Positions 6,117-6,955 of a DNA stretch of 6,955 nt are shown here, piece after piece; position 1 is the first letter of the stretch; every line of letters starts with the position of its first letter. The stretch is from the NCBI GenBank assembly GCA_964439215.1, contig CAYTNY010000102.1, positions 1-6,955 of the forward strand, given 5' to 3'. Position numbers and translations under genes: made by a program. Under the pieces are notes generated by a model. It did no database searches, was not told the origin of the DNA, and saw only the letters and a list, made by a program, of their open reading frames with translations. This DNA is from CAYTNY01 sp964439215. Lineage in GTDB: Bacteria > Oederibacteriota > PGYV01 > CAYTNY01.

Positions 6117-6815
6117 TCACAAACCATCCGCAATATCCGTGAGTTTTTCTATCTCCGAGAGATATCTGGTAAAATCCTCATTTGCCTCGGAATCGGGAAG
6201 GCGGTTGTTGTCATCTTTAAGCAAAAGCACAAGAGCAAGAAAATTCGCGTCAATACCGAACTCCTGCCCGCACCGCATAATAATCTCTTTTTTTCCGCGC
6301 GGCGCCTTTATGCCTTTCAGCCTCAAAAGCCCTTTCATCAGGGCGGCAAATGTGGAGATTGAGGCTGCCATAAGCTTTTTTATATCCCCGGGCGAGCCGC
6401 CTGTATGAATATACGACTGCCTCAGTTTTATTATTTTGCTTTTAAACTCACGCTCTATTTCAAGGCGCAGGTTTGTATTGTCAATTTCAAGCCCGCTGAA
6501 AATATCCTCACCCGCGATTACCCTGTGGTTTTCCTTTATGTCGGAAAATTCCATCGGAAAAACATCCCCGGAGCGGAAAAATCTTTCTTTCGCGAAAATA
6601 AGCGGCATCGGGGTCTTTTTCCCCGTATAAGAGCGGATGTGTTTTGAAATTTTATCAAGCTCCTGCGCGGACGCGTCATTTAAAATAAGAATCGTATTAA
6701 TGTCAGAATCCTTATGCATCCCGCCCGAAACGCAGGACCCGTAAACCGCAAAACAAACAAAATTCCCGCCGCCGGACTCTCGTAACTTATCCGCAAACTT
6801 TTTAAGCTTTTCCAT
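6117..6815 (-). CDS. nucleotidyltransferase-fold protein with C-terminal helical domain
   Basis: This 232-residue protein has a polymerase-beta/MNT-type nucleotidyltransferase domain in its first half. VYGSCVSGG (24-32) and DSDIN (36-40) match the GS-x9-SDxD signature, but the second acidic position is Asn40. FPMEFSDIKENHRV (86-99) is a conserved block of this family and may supply another acidic ligand. Residues from about 115 to the end are mostly helical, starting LRLEIEREFKSKIIKLRQ, and resemble the HEPN/KNTase C-terminal type of helical domain. The substrate is unknown; relatives include aminoglycoside nucleotidyltransferases, MNT antitoxins and many orphans. It is the first gene after a strong promoter, with a modest Shine-Dalgarno (AGG at 6827-6825, 9 bases from the ATG). 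It ends one base before the alkyltransferase ATG. No separate HEPN toxin gene is seen in the window, so an MNT/HEPN toxin-antitoxin pair is not supported. Confidence 0.8.
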   Translation of the reverse strand: MEKLKKFADKLRESGGGNFVCFAVYGSCVSGGMHKDSDINTILILNDASAQELDKISKHIRSYTGKKTPMPLIFAKERFFRSGDVFPMEFSDIKENHRVIAGEDIFSGLEIDNTNLRLEIEREFKSKIIKLRQSYIHTGGSPGDIKKLMAASISTFAALMKGLLRLKGIKAPRGKKEIIMRCGQEFGIDANFLALVLLLKDDNNRLPDSEANEDFTRYLSEIEKLTDIADGL

Positions 6816-6841
6816 AAGTAATTGCCTGCCTCAGTTTTTTC

Positions 6842-6862
6842 TTATTATAAACGTTATAATAA
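6842..6862. repeat. perfect 9-bp inverted repeat over the -10 box, candidate operator
   Basis: TTATTATAA (6842-6850) and TTATAATAA (6854-6862) are exact reverse complements around ACG. The left arm contains the -10 box of the minus-strand promoter. A repressor bound here would block RNA polymerase. AT-rich dyads can also occur because TATAAT is easily mirrored, so the role is inferred. Confidence 0.5.
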
Positions 6863-6872
6863 CTCTTGGCAA
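6844..6872 (-). promoter_or_regulatory. sigma-70-type promoter for the minus-strand gene cluster
   Basis: On the minus strand TTGCCA (6872-6867) is followed after exactly 17 bases by TATAAT (6849-6844). Transcription should start near 6837, giving a leader of about 22 bases before the ATG at 6815. This is the only near-consensus promoter I see in an intergenic position in the window, and it could drive all ten genes. Confidence 0.75.
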
Positions 6873-6889
6873 GCGGATTTGTAAACCGC
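6873..6889. repeat. short imperfect inverted repeat upstream of the -35 box
   Basis: GCGG (6873-6876) and CCGC (6886-6889) pair, with TTT and AAA inside and one bulged A. It abuts the -35 hexamer. It could be a binding site for a regulator or a weak hairpin at the end of an upstream transcript. No T tract follows on either strand. Confidence 0.3.
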
Positions 6890-6933
6890 AATGGGAATAA
6901 GGAAAGGTCTGATTGCTGGTATTTGGGGATAAT

Positions 6934-6955
6934 AGTTCAAAGTTCAAGAGTTCAA
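6934..6955. repeat. AGTTCAA heptamer repeat at the right edge
   Basis: AGTTCAA occurs at 6934-6940, 6941-6947 and 6949-6955. The first two copies abut and the third follows one G. The window ends inside the array, so its full length is unknown. Confidence 0.7.

Noticed and set aside
6117..6815. MNT/HEPN toxin-antitoxin system
   Set aside because: The nucleotidyltransferase is larger than typical MNT antitoxins, and no separate HEPN gene with an Rx4-6H motif lies beside it; the next gene is an alkyltransferase.
6891..6932. 13-codon plus-strand open frame (MGIRKGLIAGIWG) in the upstream intergenic region
   Set aside because: It is too short to support, with no clear ribosome site and no plus-strand -35 box at the right distance from the plus-strand TATAAT at 6855.
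6934..6955. GTTCAA resembling the T-loop of a tRNA
   Set aside because: No acceptor, anticodon or D arm can be paired around it; the sequence is a short heptamer repeat.

Overview
This 6,955-base window is a gene-dense stretch of a bacterial chromosome from a diderm (Gram-negative-type) organism. Two things point to an outer membrane: a BamA/TamA-type outer-membrane barrel ending in phenylalanine, and a lipoprotein-type cell-wall peptidase. Base composition looks moderate, with many A/T homopolymer runs. No gene gives a firm taxonomic assignment. The gene mix and divergence would fit an uncultured candidate phylum near Elusimicrobia, Omnitrophota or Goldbacteria, but that is a guess.

All ten supported genes lie on the minus strand and read from high to low coordinates. 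In transcription order they are: a nucleotidyltransferase-fold protein (6117-6815), an Ogt/MGMT-type alkylated-DNA repair protein (5621-6115), a two-helix membrane protein (5332-5646), RecO (4626-5279), two tandem NlpC/P60 peptidases (4036-4623, lipoprotein; 3558-4043, secreted), a membrane-anchored protein with seven propeller-like repeats (2280-3515), a glyoxalase II-like metallo-hydrolase (1690-2286), a POTRA-less outer-membrane barrel (564-1697) and a small secreted protein (100-564). Most junctions overlap or leave only 1-2 bases, which suggests translational coupling. The clear breaks are a 52-base gap before recO and a 42-base gap before the propeller gene; the latter holds a strong hairpin.

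A near-consensus sigma-70 promoter (TTGCCA, 17 bases, TATAAT) lies just upstream of the first gene, and its -10 box sits in one arm of a perfect 9-bp inverted repeat. The simplest model is one long transcript from this promoter. It would carry a DNA-maintenance group (nucleotidyltransferase, alkyltransferase, RecO) and then an envelope group (two wall hydrolases, propeller protein, barrel, small secreted protein). The hairpin at 3529-3558 could attenuate or process the message between the upstream six genes and the downstream four.

I see no mobile element, CRISPR array, tRNA or rRNA. The only repeat DNA is a short AGTTCAA heptamer run at the right edge. Most genes belong to known families. 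The less familiar parts are the barrel plus small secreted protein pair, the 104-residue membrane protein, and sequence departures in RecO and the nucleotidyltransferase.
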